A stretch of 64,000 nucleotides of DNA from Prevotella sp. BV3P1 (GCF_000479005.1 NZ_AWXC01000007.1:1-64000), one strand, 5' to 3'. Shown: positions 8,696 through 19,013, counted from the first letter of the stretch. Made by a program: numbers and translations. The notes: generated from the sequence alone by a model not told the origin.

Positions 8696-9583
8696 ATGTT
8701 GAAACGAAGCGTTGTCTTTTCTCATCCAGCAAGTCTTTCACTGAGGTATAACCAACTGGTTATTACCATGAAAGACTTGCCTGATGAGCGACGGACTATT
8801 CCTATAGAAGATATAGGCTTCTTAATGGTTGACAATCCTATGGTCTCAATAAGTGTACCACTTCTAAATGCATTGACAGAAAATAACGTGTCGGTAGTAT
8901 TTTGCAATCAAAAAGGTATGCCAACATCCATGTTGTTTAATTTAGATAATAACATCACACAAGGTGAAACTTTAAGAAATCAACTTTCTGCAAGTCCGTT
9001 TCTCAATAAACAGCTTTGGAAGCAAATAATAGAATGTAAGATAAAAAATCAAGCACAACTTCTTGAGAAATTAGGTAAAGAAGGAAAATGTTTGTTCCCT
9101 TATTATAATAATGTAATGAGTGGGGATAGTACCAATCGAGAAGGGGCTGCCGCTAAACTATATTGGACACAACTATTTGGAAAAGATTTCATAAGAGATA
9201 GAAATCAGTCTGGTACAAATGCGCTGCTCAACTATGGTTATACCATTTTACGTGCGGCAGTAACGCGCGCAATTATGTCAGCAGGACTTTTTCCTGCATT
9301 GGGCATCTTTCATCATAACCGCAGTAACGCTTTTCCTTTAGCAGACGACATGATGGAGCCTTACCGCCCGTTCGTTGATGAAATAGCGTACCATCTTACC
9401 CAAAATAGACAAACGACACTTACCACTGAAGTGAAAGGAATATTGATAAAATTACTTTATTGTGATACATATTTTATGAACGTAACTCGTCCTTTAAGCG
9501 TGGGGCTAACCATGACAATGGCTTCTCTTGTGAAATATTATGCCAAAGAAGTAAAGAAAATCAGTTTGCCTCTTTTGAAATGA
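8696..9583 (+). CDS. cas1: CRISPR-associated endonuclease Cas1
   Basis: A 295-residue integrase subunit that inserts new spacers as a complex with Cas2. The conserved metal-site residues are present: E149 in N-R-E-G-A-A-A, H206/H207 in the G-I-F-H-H-N-R-S-N-A-F segment, and E221 in D-D-M-M-E-P-Y-R-P. Length is typical for type II Cas1. The gene begins 6 bases after cas9 and overlaps cas2 by four bases (ATGA), so cas9-cas1-cas2 form one translationally coupled operon. Confidence 0.95.
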   Translation: MLKRSVVFSHPASLSLRYNQLVITMKDLPDERRTIPIEDIGFLMVDNPMVSISVPLLNALTENNVSVVFCNQKGMPTSMLFNLDNNITQGETLRNQLSASPFLNKQLWKQIIECKIKNQAQLLEKLGKEGKCLFPYYNNVMSGDSTNREGAAAKLYWTQLFGKDFIRDRNQSGTNALLNYGYTILRAAVTRAIMSAGLFPALGIFHHNRSNAFPLADDMMEPYRPFVDEIAYHLTQNRQTTLTTEVKGILIKLLYCDTYFMNVTRPLSVGLTMTMASLVKYYAKEVKKISLPLLK

Positions 9584-9918
9584 GTGAGAACCGGCTAAAT
9601 GCTTATCATGTTATGTGGTTGTTTGTAATGTTCGATTTACCCACTGTTACAAAGAAAGATAAGACGGAGGCTGCACGTTTTCGCAAAGAATTAGAGAAAG
9701 ATGGATTTACGATGTATCAATATAGCATCTATATTAGATATTGCGGTTCGCAGGAAAGCGCAAACGTTCATATCAAAAGGGTTAAATCAATCTTAACACC
9801 AAGTGGTAAAGTTAGTATTTTAACAGTAACAGACAAACAGTATTCAAAGATTATCAATATGTGGGGTGAAATTAAACAAAAAGCTCCAGAAACACCTATT
9901 CAGTTAGAATTTTTTTAG
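9580..9918 (+). CDS. cas2: CRISPR-associated endoribonuclease-fold protein Cas2
   Basis: 112 residues with the Cas2 ferredoxin-like pattern. The first strand ends in V-M-F-D-L-P with the conserved Asp, and a helix and an I-Y-I-R-Y strand follow. It acts structurally in the Cas1-Cas2 integrase. Its ATG overlaps the cas1 stop. The stop at 9916-9918 is followed within 100 bases by the leader and the CRISPR array. Confidence 0.93.
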   Translation: MSENRLNAYHVMWLFVMFDLPTVTKKDKTEAARFRKELEKDGFTMYQYSIYIRYCGSQESANVHIKRVKSILTPSGKVSILTVTDKQYSKIINMWGEIKQKAPETPIQLEFF

Positions 9919-10009
9919 TACATTTGCAGTAAAGATGATATATTCGAACTACTTCTTGTATGAAAATATTTGTATAATGTGCTTATATTCAATATTTTAA
10001 ATAGTACAT
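9919..10009 (+). promoter_or_regulatory. CRISPR leader
   Basis: Ninety-one very AT-rich bases between the cas2 stop and repeat 1. TACATTTG at 9919-9926 fits a -7 box but lacks a -33 partner. A second pair is TTTG at 9969-9972 with TATTTTAA at 9993-10000, spaced 20 bp; it would start transcription just before repeat 1. Leader identity follows from the intact repeats at this end and the degenerate repeats at the other. Confidence 0.6.
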
Positions 10010-11880
10010 GTTGTGGTTTGATGTAGAATCAAGATATAAAGCAACACAATAAGCTAAAACGGTAGCATATTCATCGTTGTGGTTTGATGTAGAATCAAGA
10101 TATAAAGCAACGCCTCCAGCGAGGTAGGAGCTATCGCTATGTTGTGGTTTGATGTAGAATCAAGATATAAAGCAACAAAAACAACATTGTCAATGTCTTC
10201 CTCAAAGTTGTGGTTTGATGTAGAATCAAGATATAAAGCAACAAAAGAAAGCAAAACAGATGCAAGAGGAGTGTTGTGGTTTGATGTAGAATCAAGATAT
10301 AAAGCAACTTGTCGAGAGTTGTTTGATAGTTACATCAAGTTGTGGTTTGATGTAGAATCAAGATATAAAGCAACAAAGAACCTCCAGTGGTGAAGCCCTT
10401 GTCAGTTGTGGTTTGATGTAGAATCAAGATATAAAGCAACCCTACTGGGCAGTCATTGTATCGGAGCCAGTTGTGGTTTGATGTAGAATCAAGATATAAA
10501 GCAACAAAGCTCTTTCGGGTTCAGACAGTCTACCCGTTGTGGTTTGATGTAGAATCAAGATATAAAGCAACCTGGTGCGGATGCTGTTATGTTCAAATCA
10601 AGTTGTGGTTTGATGTAGAATCAAGATATAAAGCAACGCACGAAGACAGAATTGTTTACGACCTGTGGTTGTGGTTTGATGTAGAATCAAGATATAAAGC
10701 AACGGAAGATGTTGAAGCTATTGTAGATGCAAGGTTGTGGTTTGATGTAGAATCAAGATATAAAGCAACGAAGCCTGCCTGCACCTCAAAGAGGGAATAG
10801 TTGTGGTTTGATGTAGAATCAAGATATAAAGCAACAAAACAATTACTTATAATCGCACAAAGACAGTTGTGGTTTGATGTAGAATCAAGATATAAAGCAA
10901 CAGAGTTACGGCAAGATGATTGTTCCCGGAGGTTGTGGTTTGATGTAGAATCAAGATATAAAGCAACCGCCGACAAACGCATTGAGTTAAACAACAGTTG
11001 TGGTTTGATGTAGAATCAAGATATAAAGCAACAAGATGGGTATATTAAAGCAAATATCTGCAGTTGTGGTTTGATGTAGAATCAAGATATAAAGCAACAG
11101 GCGTACCAATTCGCATCGTTGTCCATATGTTGTGGTTTGATGTAGAATCAAGATATAAAGCAATGTTATGCCGATGCGTGTTTTATCGTTACCGGTTGTG
11201 GTTTGATGTAGAATCAAGATATAAAGCAACTTACTTGTTCCACTCATCTTCTGAATAGGTGTTGTTGTTTGATGTAGAATCAAGATATAAAGCAACTAGC
11301 CTCCCCTGCCCCCCGAACGAGGGGTTGTGGTTTGATGTAGAATCAAGATATAAAGCAACAGTGCGCTAATATGCGTGCATAACCCGTGGTTGTGGTTTGA
11401 TGTAGAATCAAGATATAAAGCAACGCACTGGTTCTCTCACTTGTCATTGTTTCGTTGTGGTTTGATGTAGAATCAAGATATAAAGCAACATGTTGAACCT
11501 AAGAAGGAGGAAACGGCAGTTGTGGTTTGATGTAGAATCAAGATATAAAGCAACAAGCTGACGGCCTGATTCATCTGTAATAGGTTGTGGTTTGATGTAG
11601 AATCAAGATATAAAGCAACAGGGTAGTCTTTAAAGCAGCCTTAGTATTGTTGTGGTTTGATGTAGAATCAAGATATAAAGCAACACATAGGACGCAATAT
11701 AGTAGGCTGTGTTGTTGTGGTTTGATGTAGAATCAAGATATAAAGCGACCCAAGATGGACGAAGTAGAGCGACGCGTAGTTGTGGTTTGATGTAGAATCA
11801 AGATGTAAAGCAACATGTAAAGTACCAGCGGAGTTCACCGTCGTGTTGTGGTTTAATGTAGAATCAAGATATGAAGAAAC
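10010..11880 (+). CRISPR. Type II-C CRISPR array: 29 repeats, 28 spacers
   Basis: The 36-bp repeat begins GTTGTGGTTTGATG and ends TATAAAGCAAC. Repeats recur every 65-66 bp, with spacers of 29-30 bp (one of 27 bp at 11297-11323). Repeats 1-17 appear identical. Variants are repeat 18 (last base T, 11129-11164), repeat 20 (G6T, 11261-11296), repeat 27 (11714-11749), repeat 28 (11779-11814) and the last repeat (11845-11880, three changes). The drift towards 11880 places the leader and newest spacers beside cas2. The tracrRNA pairs with the first 20 nt of the repeat on the plus strand, so the array is read in the same direction as cas9. All spacers looked different from each other, and I noticed no match elsewhere in the window by eye. 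Confidence 0.97.
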
Positions 11881-12422
11881 TCGTTTCAATTTCTCTTTTA
11901 ACTTGTTTGGTTCTGGTATCTTGTCAGATATCAGGACTAACATCTGGTTATAATCATTTATCAAAACAACAAAAAGAAAAAATAATTGATTACAATGGTA
12001 AAATCGATAATATATCCGATTTTACTAATGTTTATAACGTTACTGTAGAACAAGTAAAAGAATATCTTTCAAATCATAACAACGTTATAATATATGATTA
12101 TACACCATTTTGTAAGTCTTCTTTATGTTTACCTCTAAACACATTAGAAGATATATGTAAGAAAAACAATACAGATTTACTTGTTATTTCAAACATTTAT
12201 GATGACATTTTTTTAGGTGTCACAAATAATTTTCCTATTTTAATGATAAAAACAAGTGTATATAATACTAAATCAAGGGCAAAATATATCGATAAATTTT
12301 ATCAATCTTTAATCGGTTTAAATCAAAAAGAAATTGTTTATGCAAGCTACCATTATTTTCAGAATGGAACTTATATAAAAAGTTTCAATGATATCAAAGA
12401 TATAGAAAAAGGCATTAAATAG
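11871..12422 (+). CDS. Small lipoprotein starting inside the last CRISPR repeat
   Basis: 183 residues. The ATG at 11871-11873 lies within the terminal degenerate repeat: the repeat's usual ATAAAGCAAC has become ATGAAGAAAC, which encodes the M-K-K start of a good lipoprotein signal (M-K-K-L-V-S-I-S-L-L then lipobox L-V-S-C near residue 18). The mature part is AT-rich and Lys/Asn-rich. It contains a V-I-I-Y-D-Y-T-P-F-C-K-S-S-L-C stretch, which might be a divergent thioredoxin-fold redox segment; that is only a suggestion. There is no room for an independent promoter other than within the array, and I see no terminator between array and gene, so it may be expressed from the pre-crRNA transcript. 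Family not recognised. Confidence 0.65.
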   Translation: MKKLVSISLLTCLVLVSCQISGLTSGYNHLSKQQKEKIIDYNGKIDNISDFTNVYNVTVEQVKEYLSNHNNVIIYDYTPFCKSSLCLPLNTLEDICKKNNTDLLVISNIYDDIFLGVTNNFPILMIKTSVYNTKSRAKYIDKFYQSLIGLNQKEIVYASYHYFQNGTYIKSFNDIKDIEKGIK

Positions 12423-12582
12423 ATACGTTCTGTTTCTCTCCACCATCGCGTGAGGACATGAGAGAATGCCAGATGAAATCCCGATGACATAGGCTCTCGA
12501 TGGCAAAAAATAAACAAGTAAAAAAAAACGTGTTCCAGTCAAATGACAGGATACGGTCTTTTTTTCGGTGCCTGTAGCCCAC
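12423..12582. other. Gap after the CRISPR-linked lipoprotein
   Basis: No supportable gene. This is where the AT-rich accessory block ends; base composition shifts towards that of the housekeeping genes further right. Confidence 0.4.
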
Positions 12583-12932
12583 TTATCCCACAACCATACT
12601 CACTAAGTACAGCGCGACGGGGATAGTGACGATGGCGATGCCGATGAAGTCGATGTACACACCCGACTTAATCATCTTTGTGATGGGGGCGTAGCGCTGG
12701 CATAAACAATGGCGTTTGGTGGCGTCGAGACGGGGAGCATGAAGCCCAACGAAGCTGAGAGTGCCACGTCTACTGCCACTGGCACTGGATTGAACCCTGC
12801 CGAGAGGGCTGTTCCGATGGCAAGCGGACCAGTCATGTTATTCGCACCGGTGTGCGAGGTCAGCTCTGACAGCAGCAGTGACATCACGCAGAGAGTGGGG
12901 GCTATGAGAGAGTCTACCCAGAAGCGGTCTGA
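12583..12932 (-). pseudogene. 3' remnant of a DASS/SLC13-type anion symporter
   Basis: On the minus strand, an uninterrupted piece reads L-L-L-S-E-L-T-S-H-T-G-A-N-N-M and then F-M-L-P-V-S-T-P-P-N-A-I-V-Y-A-S. These are hallmark C-terminal motifs of the divalent anion:Na+ symporter family. The frame then slips by one base near 12700 and resumes as I-T-K-M-I-K-S-G-V-Y-I-D-F-I-G, ending at a stop at 12585-12583. Only the last ~115 codons remain, and the sequence upstream of about 12932 shows no family similarity. It is therefore a 5'-truncated, frameshifted remnant. Confidence 0.8.
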
Positions 12933-13180
12933 TTTCCTCTTGCGTCTGAAGCAAATTCCTCGGCTGCACGCACAAGCAGACGCTCTATATGTATGGTGTG
13001 GCTCGAACCAAAGGATTTATCGAGGTCGACTACAAGCAGGTCAGCAAGGCTCCATAGCCAGCTGCATAGCACCGCAGTGCCTATTCTATACGATGTCTTT
13101 TGAGGTATAGGGTGTGGCAGGTGCCATCGTGGTATTAGAAATGAGGAATGAAGGATGAAACGAGAAGTAGCCTTCGCCTC
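12933..13180. other. Decayed DNA between DASS remnant and trxA terminator
   Basis: There is no intact gene. A short plus-strand frame ending at TAG 13055-13057 (…G-F-I-E-V-D-Y-K-Q-V-S-K-A-P) looks like the tail of a protein whose body is gone, but I cannot name it. Confidence 0.35.
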
Positions 13181-13226
13181 ATAAAAAAAGAAAAGTATGG
13201 CAGATGCCTTACATCCACCATACTTT
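13181..13226 (-). terminator. Intrinsic terminator of the dnaE-trxA transcript
   Basis: On the minus strand, AAAGTATGG (13226-13218) pairs with CCATACTTT (13200-13192) around a 17-base loop. It is followed by TCTTTTTTTAT. It lies 20-60 bases past the trxA stop. Confidence 0.85.
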
Positions 13227-13246
13227 CCTCATTGATTGGACCGCTA

Positions 13247-13561
13247 TTACAGTAGGGCCTTGAACTTCTCATCGAGCGTTGCCTTTGAGGCTGCCCCGAC
13301 GAATTTGTCTACCAGTTCTCCTCCCTTGAAGAAGAGGATGGTAGGGATGTTGCGCACGCCAAACTGCATGGCGATGTCGTCATTCTCTTCTACGTCACAC
13401 TTGCCTACGACGATTTTTCCATCATAGTCGTTTGCCAATTCAGAGATAACAGGACCTACCATGCGACAGGGTCCGCACCATGTAGCCCATAAATCCACTA
13501 CCAATGGCAGATCGCCATTCTTATAACTCTCGAAATTCTCGGTTGTAATTTTAACTTCCAT
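13247..13561 (-). CDS. trxA: Thioredoxin
   Basis: 104 residues, the standard length of thioredoxin 1. The active site W-C-G-P-C is at residues 28-32, and the cis-proline region I-P-T is near residue 75. It reduces protein disulfides in the cytoplasm, and there is no signal peptide. It follows dnaE on the same strand with a 74-base gap, and the shared terminator downstream suggests co-transcription. Confidence 0.93.
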   Translation of the reverse strand: MEVKITTENFESYKNGDLPLVVDLWATWCGPCRMVGPVISELANDYDGKIVVGKCDVEENDDIAMQFGVRNIPTILFFKGGELVDKFVGAASKATLDEKFKALL

Positions 13562-13635
13562 CTTTTATTTGATTTTTATATGTATTTATGACAAAGATAA
13601 ATGATTATCATGAATCATGCAAGCATCGTGCCAAA

Positions 13636-16600
13636 TTAATTCACCAGATAATTCATATTGGGATTTCCCTCGATGTATCTGAGCAGGTCATGATTCAAAC
13701 TGATTTGCTGAAGCCCTGAATGAAGCAAGATACTGGTTTGATGTTTCTTGTCCGCTACCTGGAAGCACAGCTGCGTGTTGCCCTTCGAATCTTGCAGCAT
13801 CGACACGATATCGTTCACCACCACTTCATCGATGGCCTCGCTGTCCACAACAATGGTCAGCCTGTGTATCTGCTTGTCTCTTACCGTTTGCAGATACTGA
13901 ACATCGTTGATGCGAAAGTCGTAGTAGTTGCTGTCCCGGTATCGCTGCGAACACTTGCCGGTAAGATAAACGGTACTGCCCACTACCATCATGCCTTTCC
14001 ACTTTCCCCATTCCTCACCAAAGAAAGCTATCTCGCCTGTTCCACTAAAATCTTCTATTGTTACGAAGCCGCAAGGCTTTCCGGTTCTCGTAAATTTGTC
14101 CTTCACATCGGTAATCATGCCAGCGAAAACCACGTCTGCCTTTTTGGCCAACTCTGCCTTGTCGCCCAGTTCGGTGCACGAAGTGTTACACATGCTCTTC
14201 AACACGATGCTGAATTCATCCAGCGGATGGGCCGAAAGATAGATTCCCACCAAATCATGCTCGCGATTCAGTTTCTCAATGTTGCTCCACAACTCTGGTT
14301 TAGGAATGGGGGGTGTGGCAATCTCTACGGCATCTACTCCGCCAAACAGCGAATGTTCTATTTCTGATTTCTTGTTCTGATAGAGCTGTCCATAGCGCAC
14401 CAGCGTGTCAATAAACAGTTCGCCTTTGTTGTTGGCAGTGAAGTAGCTCTCTCGCGGAATGCCGAAGCTGTCGAATCCACCACTAAGCGCCAAACTTTCG
14501 AATGCCTTGCGGTTGACTTGAGTAAAGTCCACTCGGTGTGCAAAATCGAAAATGTCTTGGTACAGTCCATTGGCCTCTCGCTCCTGGATGATGGCAGTCG
14601 CGGCGGCATCGCCCATGCCCTTGATGGCGGCAAGACCAAAGCGTATTTCCCCCTTGTGGTTCACACCAAACTTCTGATAGCTCTCGTTAACATCGGGCCC
14701 TAACGTGGCTATGCGCAGCGACTTGCATTCGTCCATCAACTTGGATATTTCCGTTATCTGGTCCTTGCGTCGACTCATGATGGCCGCCATGAACTCGGCA
14801 GGATAGTGAGCCTTGAGGTATGCCGTTTGGAAAGCCACCCACGAATAGCAGGCCGCATGCGACTTGTTGAAGGCATAAGATGCGAACTTCTCCCAGTCGG
14901 CCCATATCTTGTCCAACACGTTCTCATCATATCCGTTCTTCTTGCCGCCTTTGATGAACTTGGGTTTCATGGCATCTACTATCGCTTTTTTCTTCTTACC
15001 CATGGCCTTACGCAGGGCGTCACTCTCACCACGCGTGAAATTGGCCAACAAACGCGAGAGCAACATCACCTGCTCTTGATAGACGGTGATACCGTATGTA
15101 TCTTTCAAATACCGCTCCATCACCGGAATGGGATAAGTAATCTCCTCCTCTCCTTTCTTACGCGCGATGAATGACGGGATGTTGTCCATGGGACCGGGGC
15201 GGTAGAGGGCGTTCATGGCGATGAGATCTTCAAACTTCGTCGGACTTAACTGGCGCAGATAGTTCTGCATGCCGGCCGACTCAAACTGGAATGTGCCGAT
15301 GGTGCGTCCCTCTTGGTAAAGTTTGTAGGTCAATTCGTCGTCAATGGGAATCTTGTCGAGGTCGATGTCTATGTTCTTCGTCAGCTTCACATTTTTTACC
15401 GCTTCCTTCAACTCAGACAGGGTTTTCAGCCCCAAGAAGTCCATCTTGATCAGTCCTGTTTCCTCAATCACATGGCCATCATACTGCGTACAGTTGGTCT
15501 TTTCGTCTTTAAAGTCAGGGTCATCGGCCGTTGACACGGGTACCCAGTCGCTGATGGGGTCGCGACAGATGATGAAACCACAGGCATGGATGCCCGTTCC
15601 CCGCACCGTTCCCTCCAGCATTTTGGCATACTTGATGGTGTTGCTCTCGCGTATGTCGGTAGAGGCTTCGGCCATTTGCAGCTCGGGCGTGCACTTGATA
15701 GCGTTGGTGAGGTTCATTTTCATCTTATCGGGAAGCCTGTCCGGAATGGCCTTGCACAAAGCGTTTGCTCGCTCCAGCGGCAGTTTTTCCACCCGCGCCA
15801 CGTCCTTGATGGAGTTCTTGGTCGCCATGCTGCCGTAGGTGATAATGTGCGCACAGTTCTCGTGTCCATACTTGTCCATCACCCATTTCAACACCTTCCC
15901 CCGGCCATCGTCATCAAAGTCGGTGTCGATATCAGGCAAAGAGATACGGTCGGGGTTCAAGAAACGCTCGAACAGCAAGTCGTATTTCAGGGGATCAATC
16001 TTCGTGATGCCCAAGCAGTAGGCCACAACCGACCCGGCTGCCGATCCACGTCCCGGTCCCACCATCACGCCCAATTCCTCTCGGGCCGCGCGGATGAAGT
16101 CGGATACAATCAAGAAATAACCCGGAAAACCCATGGTCTTCATCACATGAAGCTCAAAGCGTATGCGGTCGTCCACCTCCTTGGGCAGCGGGTCGCCATA
16201 CAATGGCTTGGCACCCTCATAGGCAAGATGCTGCAAATAGTCGGCCTCAAACTTGATGCGATACATCTTCTCGTAGCCGCCAAGATGGTCTACCCGCTTC
16301 TGCGCGTCTTCCTCCGACATGGGATTTTCGCCATTTTCATCGGTGGTAAACTCACGAAGAAGGTCTTCCTCCGTAAACTTTTGTTTCCAATCCTCTTCCT
16401 TTCCAAACGATTCGGGGATGGGGAAGTTGGGCATGATGGGGTCGTGGTTGATGGAATAGGTTTCCACCTTATTAAGAATCTCGATGGTATTCGCCATCGT
16501 TTCGGGCACATCGCTGAAGATGCTGTTCATCTCTTCGCGTGTCTTAAACCACTCTTGCTTGGAATAAAGCATGCGCGTGGGGTCGTCAAGGTCTTTCCCC

Positions 16601-17343
16601 GTAGACAGACACAGCAGGTGATCGTGGGCCTCGGCGTTCTCTTTGTCCACAAAGTGAACGTCATTGGTGCACACCACCTTAATGCCGTACTCCTTGGCCA
16701 GGTTGAAAATCACCTGATTGGCGCGCTGCTGCATGGGATAGGCCTCACGGTTGGCCCGAATGGAGGGGTCTTTCACCTCGTGGCGTTGTATCTCCAGGTA
16801 GTAATCGTCACCAAAAACTCGCTTGTACCACTCCACCGCTTCCCTGGCTCCGGCCATGTCGCCGGCAATGATTTTGCGTGGCACTTCGCCGGCCAGGCAG
16901 GCCGTACAAACGATGAGGTCTTCATGATATTTCTCCAATTCCTCACGGTCGGTACGCGGCCGCATGTAATAGCCCTCCTCCCAGGCATGGCTCACCAGCT
17001 TGATGAGGTTTTTGTAGCCACGGTAGTTTTTAGCCAACACGATGAGGTGGTAACCACTCATGTCGCCCATGTCCTTGACCTTGTCGAACCTACTGCGCCG
17101 AGCCACGTACATCTCACAGCCGAAAATGGGCTTGAAGGGCTGCTTGCCGTCGGCCTTCAACTGCTTGTTAACCGTGTTGGCATAGTCGAAAAATTCCTTG
17201 ATGCCAAACATGTTTCCATGGTCGGTGATGGCCAGTCCGCGCATCCCGTCGGCAACAGCCTTGTCAACGAGTCGCTTCACGGGCGACTGACCATCAAGAA
17301 TGGAATAATAGGTGTGTACGTGTAGGTGGACAAAATCGTTCAT
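13636..17343 (-). CDS. dnaE: DNA polymerase III subunit alpha
   Basis: 1235 residues, a normal length for Bacteroidetes DnaE. The N-terminal PHP domain starts at once with H-L-H-V-H-T-Y-Y-S. The polymerase core holds the catalytic P-D-I-D-T-D-F signature near residue 470 and [10 protein letters not shown] just before it. Helix-hairpin-helix and OB-fold (tRNA_anti-like) segments follow in the C-terminal third. It is the replicative polymerase. The ATG at 17343 immediately precedes the PHP motif. Confidence 0.96.
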   Translation of the reverse strand: MNDFVHLHVHTYYSILDGQSPVKRLVDKAVADGMRGLAITDHGNMFGIKEFFDYANTVNKQLKADGKQPFKPIFGCEMYVARRSRFDKVKDMGDMSGYHLIVLAKNYRGYKNLIKLVSHAWEEGYYMRPRTDREELEKYHEDLIVCTACLAGEVPRKIIAGDMAGAREAVEWYKRVFGDDYYLEIQRHEVKDPSIRANREAYPMQQRANQVIFNLAKEYGIKVVCTNDVHFVDKENAEAHDHLLCLSTGKDLDDPTRMLYSKQEWFKTREEMNSIFSDVPETMANTIEILNKVETYSINHDPIMPNFPIPESFGKEEDWKQKFTEEDLLREFTTDENGENPMSEEDAQKRVDHLGGYEKMYRIKFEADYLQHLAYEGAKPLYGDPLPKEVDDRIRFELHVMKTMGFPGYFLIVSDFIRAAREELGVMVGPGRGSAAGSVVAYCLGITKIDPLKYDLLFERFLNPDRISLPDIDTDFDDDGRGKVLKWVMDKYGHENCAHIITYGSMATKNSIKDVARVEKLPLERANALCKAIPDRLPDKMKMNLTNAIKCTPELQMAEASTDIRESNTIKYAKMLEGTVRGTGIHACGFIICRDPISDWVPVSTADDPDFKDEKTNCTQYDGHVIEETGLIKMDFLGLKTLSELKEAVKNVKLTKNIDIDLDKIPIDDELTYKLYQEGRTIGTFQFESAGMQNYLRQLSPTKFEDLIAMNALYRPGPMDNIPSFIARKKGEEEITYPIPVMERYLKDTYGITVYQEQVMLLSRLLANFTRGESDALRKAMGKKKKAIVDAMKPKFIKGGKKNGYDENVLDKIWADWEKFASYAFNKSHAACYSWVAFQTAYLKAHYPAEFMAAIMSRRKDQITEISKLMDECKSLRIATLGPDVNESYQKFGVNHKGEIRFGLAAIKGMGDAAATAIIQEREANGLYQDIFDFAHRVDFTQVNRKAFESLALSGGFDSFGIPRESYFTANNKGELFIDTLVRYGQLYQNKKSEIEHSLFGGVDAVEIATPPIPKPELWSNIEKLNREHDLVGIYLSAHPLDEFSIVLKSMCNTSCTELGDKAELAKKADVVFAGMITDVKDKFTRTGKPCGFVTIEDFSGTGEIAFFGEEWGKWKGMMVVGSTVYLTGKCSQRYRDSNYYDFRINDVQYLQTVRDKQIHRLTIVVDSEAIDEVVVNDIVSMLQDSKGNTQLCFQVADKKHQTSILLHSGLQQISLNHDLLRYIEGNPNMNYLVN

Positions 17344-17364
17344 GTGTTCTTTTAATTTGGAGCG

Positions 17365-17452
17365 TAAAGATACTCAATATGGTCGACACAGCCAAAGAAT
17401 GAGCGTAAAAGTTTGTGCGGTTTCTAAAAAACAATTATCTTTGCACAAACTT
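17365..17452. promoter_or_regulatory. Divergent promoters of dnaE and psd, with an inverted repeat
   Basis: dnaE (minus): -7 TATCTTTA at 17372-17365 and -33 TTTG at 17396-17393, spacing 20. psd (plus): -33 TTTG at 17412-17415 and -7 TATCTTTG at 17436-17443, spacing 20. A perfect 10-bp inverted repeat, AAGTTTGTGC (17409-17418) and GCACAAACTT (17443-17452), brackets the psd promoter. It overlaps its -33 box and the last base of its -7 box, so it is a candidate operator for phospholipid genes. Confidence 0.65.
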
Positions 17453-17470
17453 CTAATCGGTTTTCATACT

Positions 17471-18163
17471 ATGATTAAAAGAATCAAAAAACTGAAGAAA
17501 ATCCGTATACATCGCGAAGGAACAGACACCCTGATTTGGGGATTCATTGCCATTGCAGCCATTGCATTGATTTTATGGCGGTCGTTCGAAACTAAAATAC
17601 CATTTTATGCCTTTACGGTTATCTTCGGAACGATATATTGCATCGTCATCAATTTCTTTCAATGTCCCATCCGCTATTTTCCTTCTGAGGACACCGACAA
17701 GATTGTCTTGGCCCCGGCTGATGGCAAAATTGTGGTGATCGAGGAGGTGGAAGAGAACAAGTACTTTCACGAGAAGCGCATCATGATTTCGGTCTTCATG
17801 AGCCTGTTCAACGTTCACGCCAACTGGTTTCCCGTTGACGGCAAGGTGAAACTGGTTCATCACCAAAACGGCAACTACCACAAGGCATGGCTGCCTAAAG
17901 CCAGTGAGGAGAATGAACACAGCGACGTCATCATCACCACGCCCGACGGTGTGGACGTTCTCTGCAGACAAATTGCTGGAGCCATGGCCCGACGCATTGT
18001 GACTTACGCCAAGGAAGGCGAAGACTGCTATATTGACGAGCACCTGGGCTTCATCAAATTTGGTTCGCGCGTGGACGTGTACCTGCCCATTGGAACGGAA
18101 GTGTGCGTGAAAATGGGACAAAAAACAACGGGTGACCACACCATCATTGCAAAACTAAAATAA
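17471..18163 (+). CDS. psd: Phosphatidylserine decarboxylase proenzyme
   Basis: 230 residues from the ATG at 17471. It decarboxylates phosphatidylserine to phosphatidylethanolamine at the membrane. The self-cleavage site that makes the pyruvoyl cofactor is F-G198-S199-R near the C-terminus. Two hydrophobic segments near residues 17-60 should anchor it. The compact length matches the type seen outside Proteobacteria. It is followed 70 bases later by pssA, the preceding step of the same pathway. Upstream in-frame codons are excluded because they would cross the promoter. Confidence 0.93.
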   Translation: MIKRIKKLKKIRIHREGTDTLIWGFIAIAAIALILWRSFETKIPFYAFTVIFGTIYCIVINFFQCPIRYFPSEDTDKIVLAPADGKIVVIEEVEENKYFHEKRIMISVFMSLFNVHANWFPVDGKVKLVHHQNGNYHKAWLPKASEENEHSDVIITTPDGVDVLCRQIAGAMARRIVTYAKEGEDCYIDEHLGFIKFGSRVDVYLPIGTEVCVKMGQKTTGDHTIIAKLK

Positions 18164-18233
18164 AATAAAGCGGAAACGGCAATCGGGGTGACGCACGTCG
18201 CATCCACCACCTTGCCGAACCTCTACGATACAA

Positions 18234-19013
18234 ATGAGCAACTTCATCAAAAGAAACATACCCAACGCACTGACCTGCAGCAACCTCATTTCGGGTTGCA
18301 TCGCAACTTGTTTCGCTATTACCGGCGATGCCAAGATGGCCTTGATATGCATACTCGTCGGAGCCACATTCGACTTTTTTGACGGCATGTCGGCCCGCTT
18401 TCTGAAGGTGTCATCGCCCATCGGCAAGGAATTAGACTCGCTGGCCGATTGCGTTACCTTTGGTGTAGCACCGTCCACCATGGTTTTTTACGAGCTTATG
18501 GTCATCGACTACCCGTCGTTTCTCACTACGCCAGAGGCTTTTTCTTTCGACCCTTACCGCACGTTCATTCCCTTTCTGGCCTTCCTCATGGCAGCTTTCT
18601 CGGCACTGAGGTTGGCCAAATTCAATATTGACACGCGTCAAACCGATTCGTTCATTGGGCTTCCCACACCAGCGAACGCCCTGTTTTGGGGATCACTCAT
18701 TGTCACAAGTCCAGCCTGGCTTGAAAACAATGCCGGCGCACTGGTATACATTTTAGTACTGCTGCTGTTGAGTTGTTATCTATTGGTCAGCGAGATTCCT
18801 ATGTTCGCCCTTAAATTCAAAAACTTTAAATGGCAGGGCAACGCCATCCGGCACAGTTTCATCATCTTCACCGCTGTTGTGCTTGTAACGTTTGGCGTTT
18901 TGAAAGGTTGGTGGATCGTCATCGCATCCTACTTCCTCATATCCTTGGGATTGTTACTGACAGGTAGGTCAAAAATCACCAAGATGAATCACGACAAAGA
19001 ACAGAAACTATGA
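18234..19013 (+). CDS. pssA: CDP-diacylglycerol-serine O-phosphatidyltransferase
   Basis: 259 residues, with several membrane helices. The CDP-alcohol phosphotransferase signature is complete: D50-G-x2-A54-R55-x8-G64-x3-D68-x3-D72, preceded by F-D47. The enzyme makes phosphatidylserine, which Psd then decarboxylates, so psd-pssA is a two-step phosphatidylethanolamine operon. It overlaps the next gene by four bases. Confidence 0.95.
   Translation: MSNFIKRNIPNALTCSNLISGCIATCFAITGDAKMALICILVGATFDFFDGMSARFLKVSSPIGKELDSLADCVTFGVAPSTMVFYELMVIDYPSFLTTPEAFSFDPYRTFIPFLAFLMAAFSALRLAKFNIDTRQTDSFIGLPTPANALFWGSLIVTSPAWLENNAGALVYILVLLLLSCYLLVSEIPMFALKFKNFKWQGNAIRHSFIIFTAVVLVTFGVLKGWWIVIASYFLISLGLLLTGRSKITKMNHDKEQKL

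Noticed and set aside
10054..11295. Several open frames with repeated W-F-D-V-E-S-R-Y-K-A-T on the plus strand and Y-L-D-S-T-S-N-H-N or L-Y-I-L-I-L-H-Q-T-T-T on the minus strand
   Set aside because: They are translations of the CRISPR repeat, not proteins.
12709..13110. A 133-codon plus-strand frame
   Set aside because: Its first half is antisense to the DASS symporter motifs, which are the real signal here.
15586..17325. A 579-codon plus-strand frame opposite dnaE
   Set aside because: It is antisense to a conserved polymerase gene with all motifs intact, and the product has no signal, domain or plausible composition.
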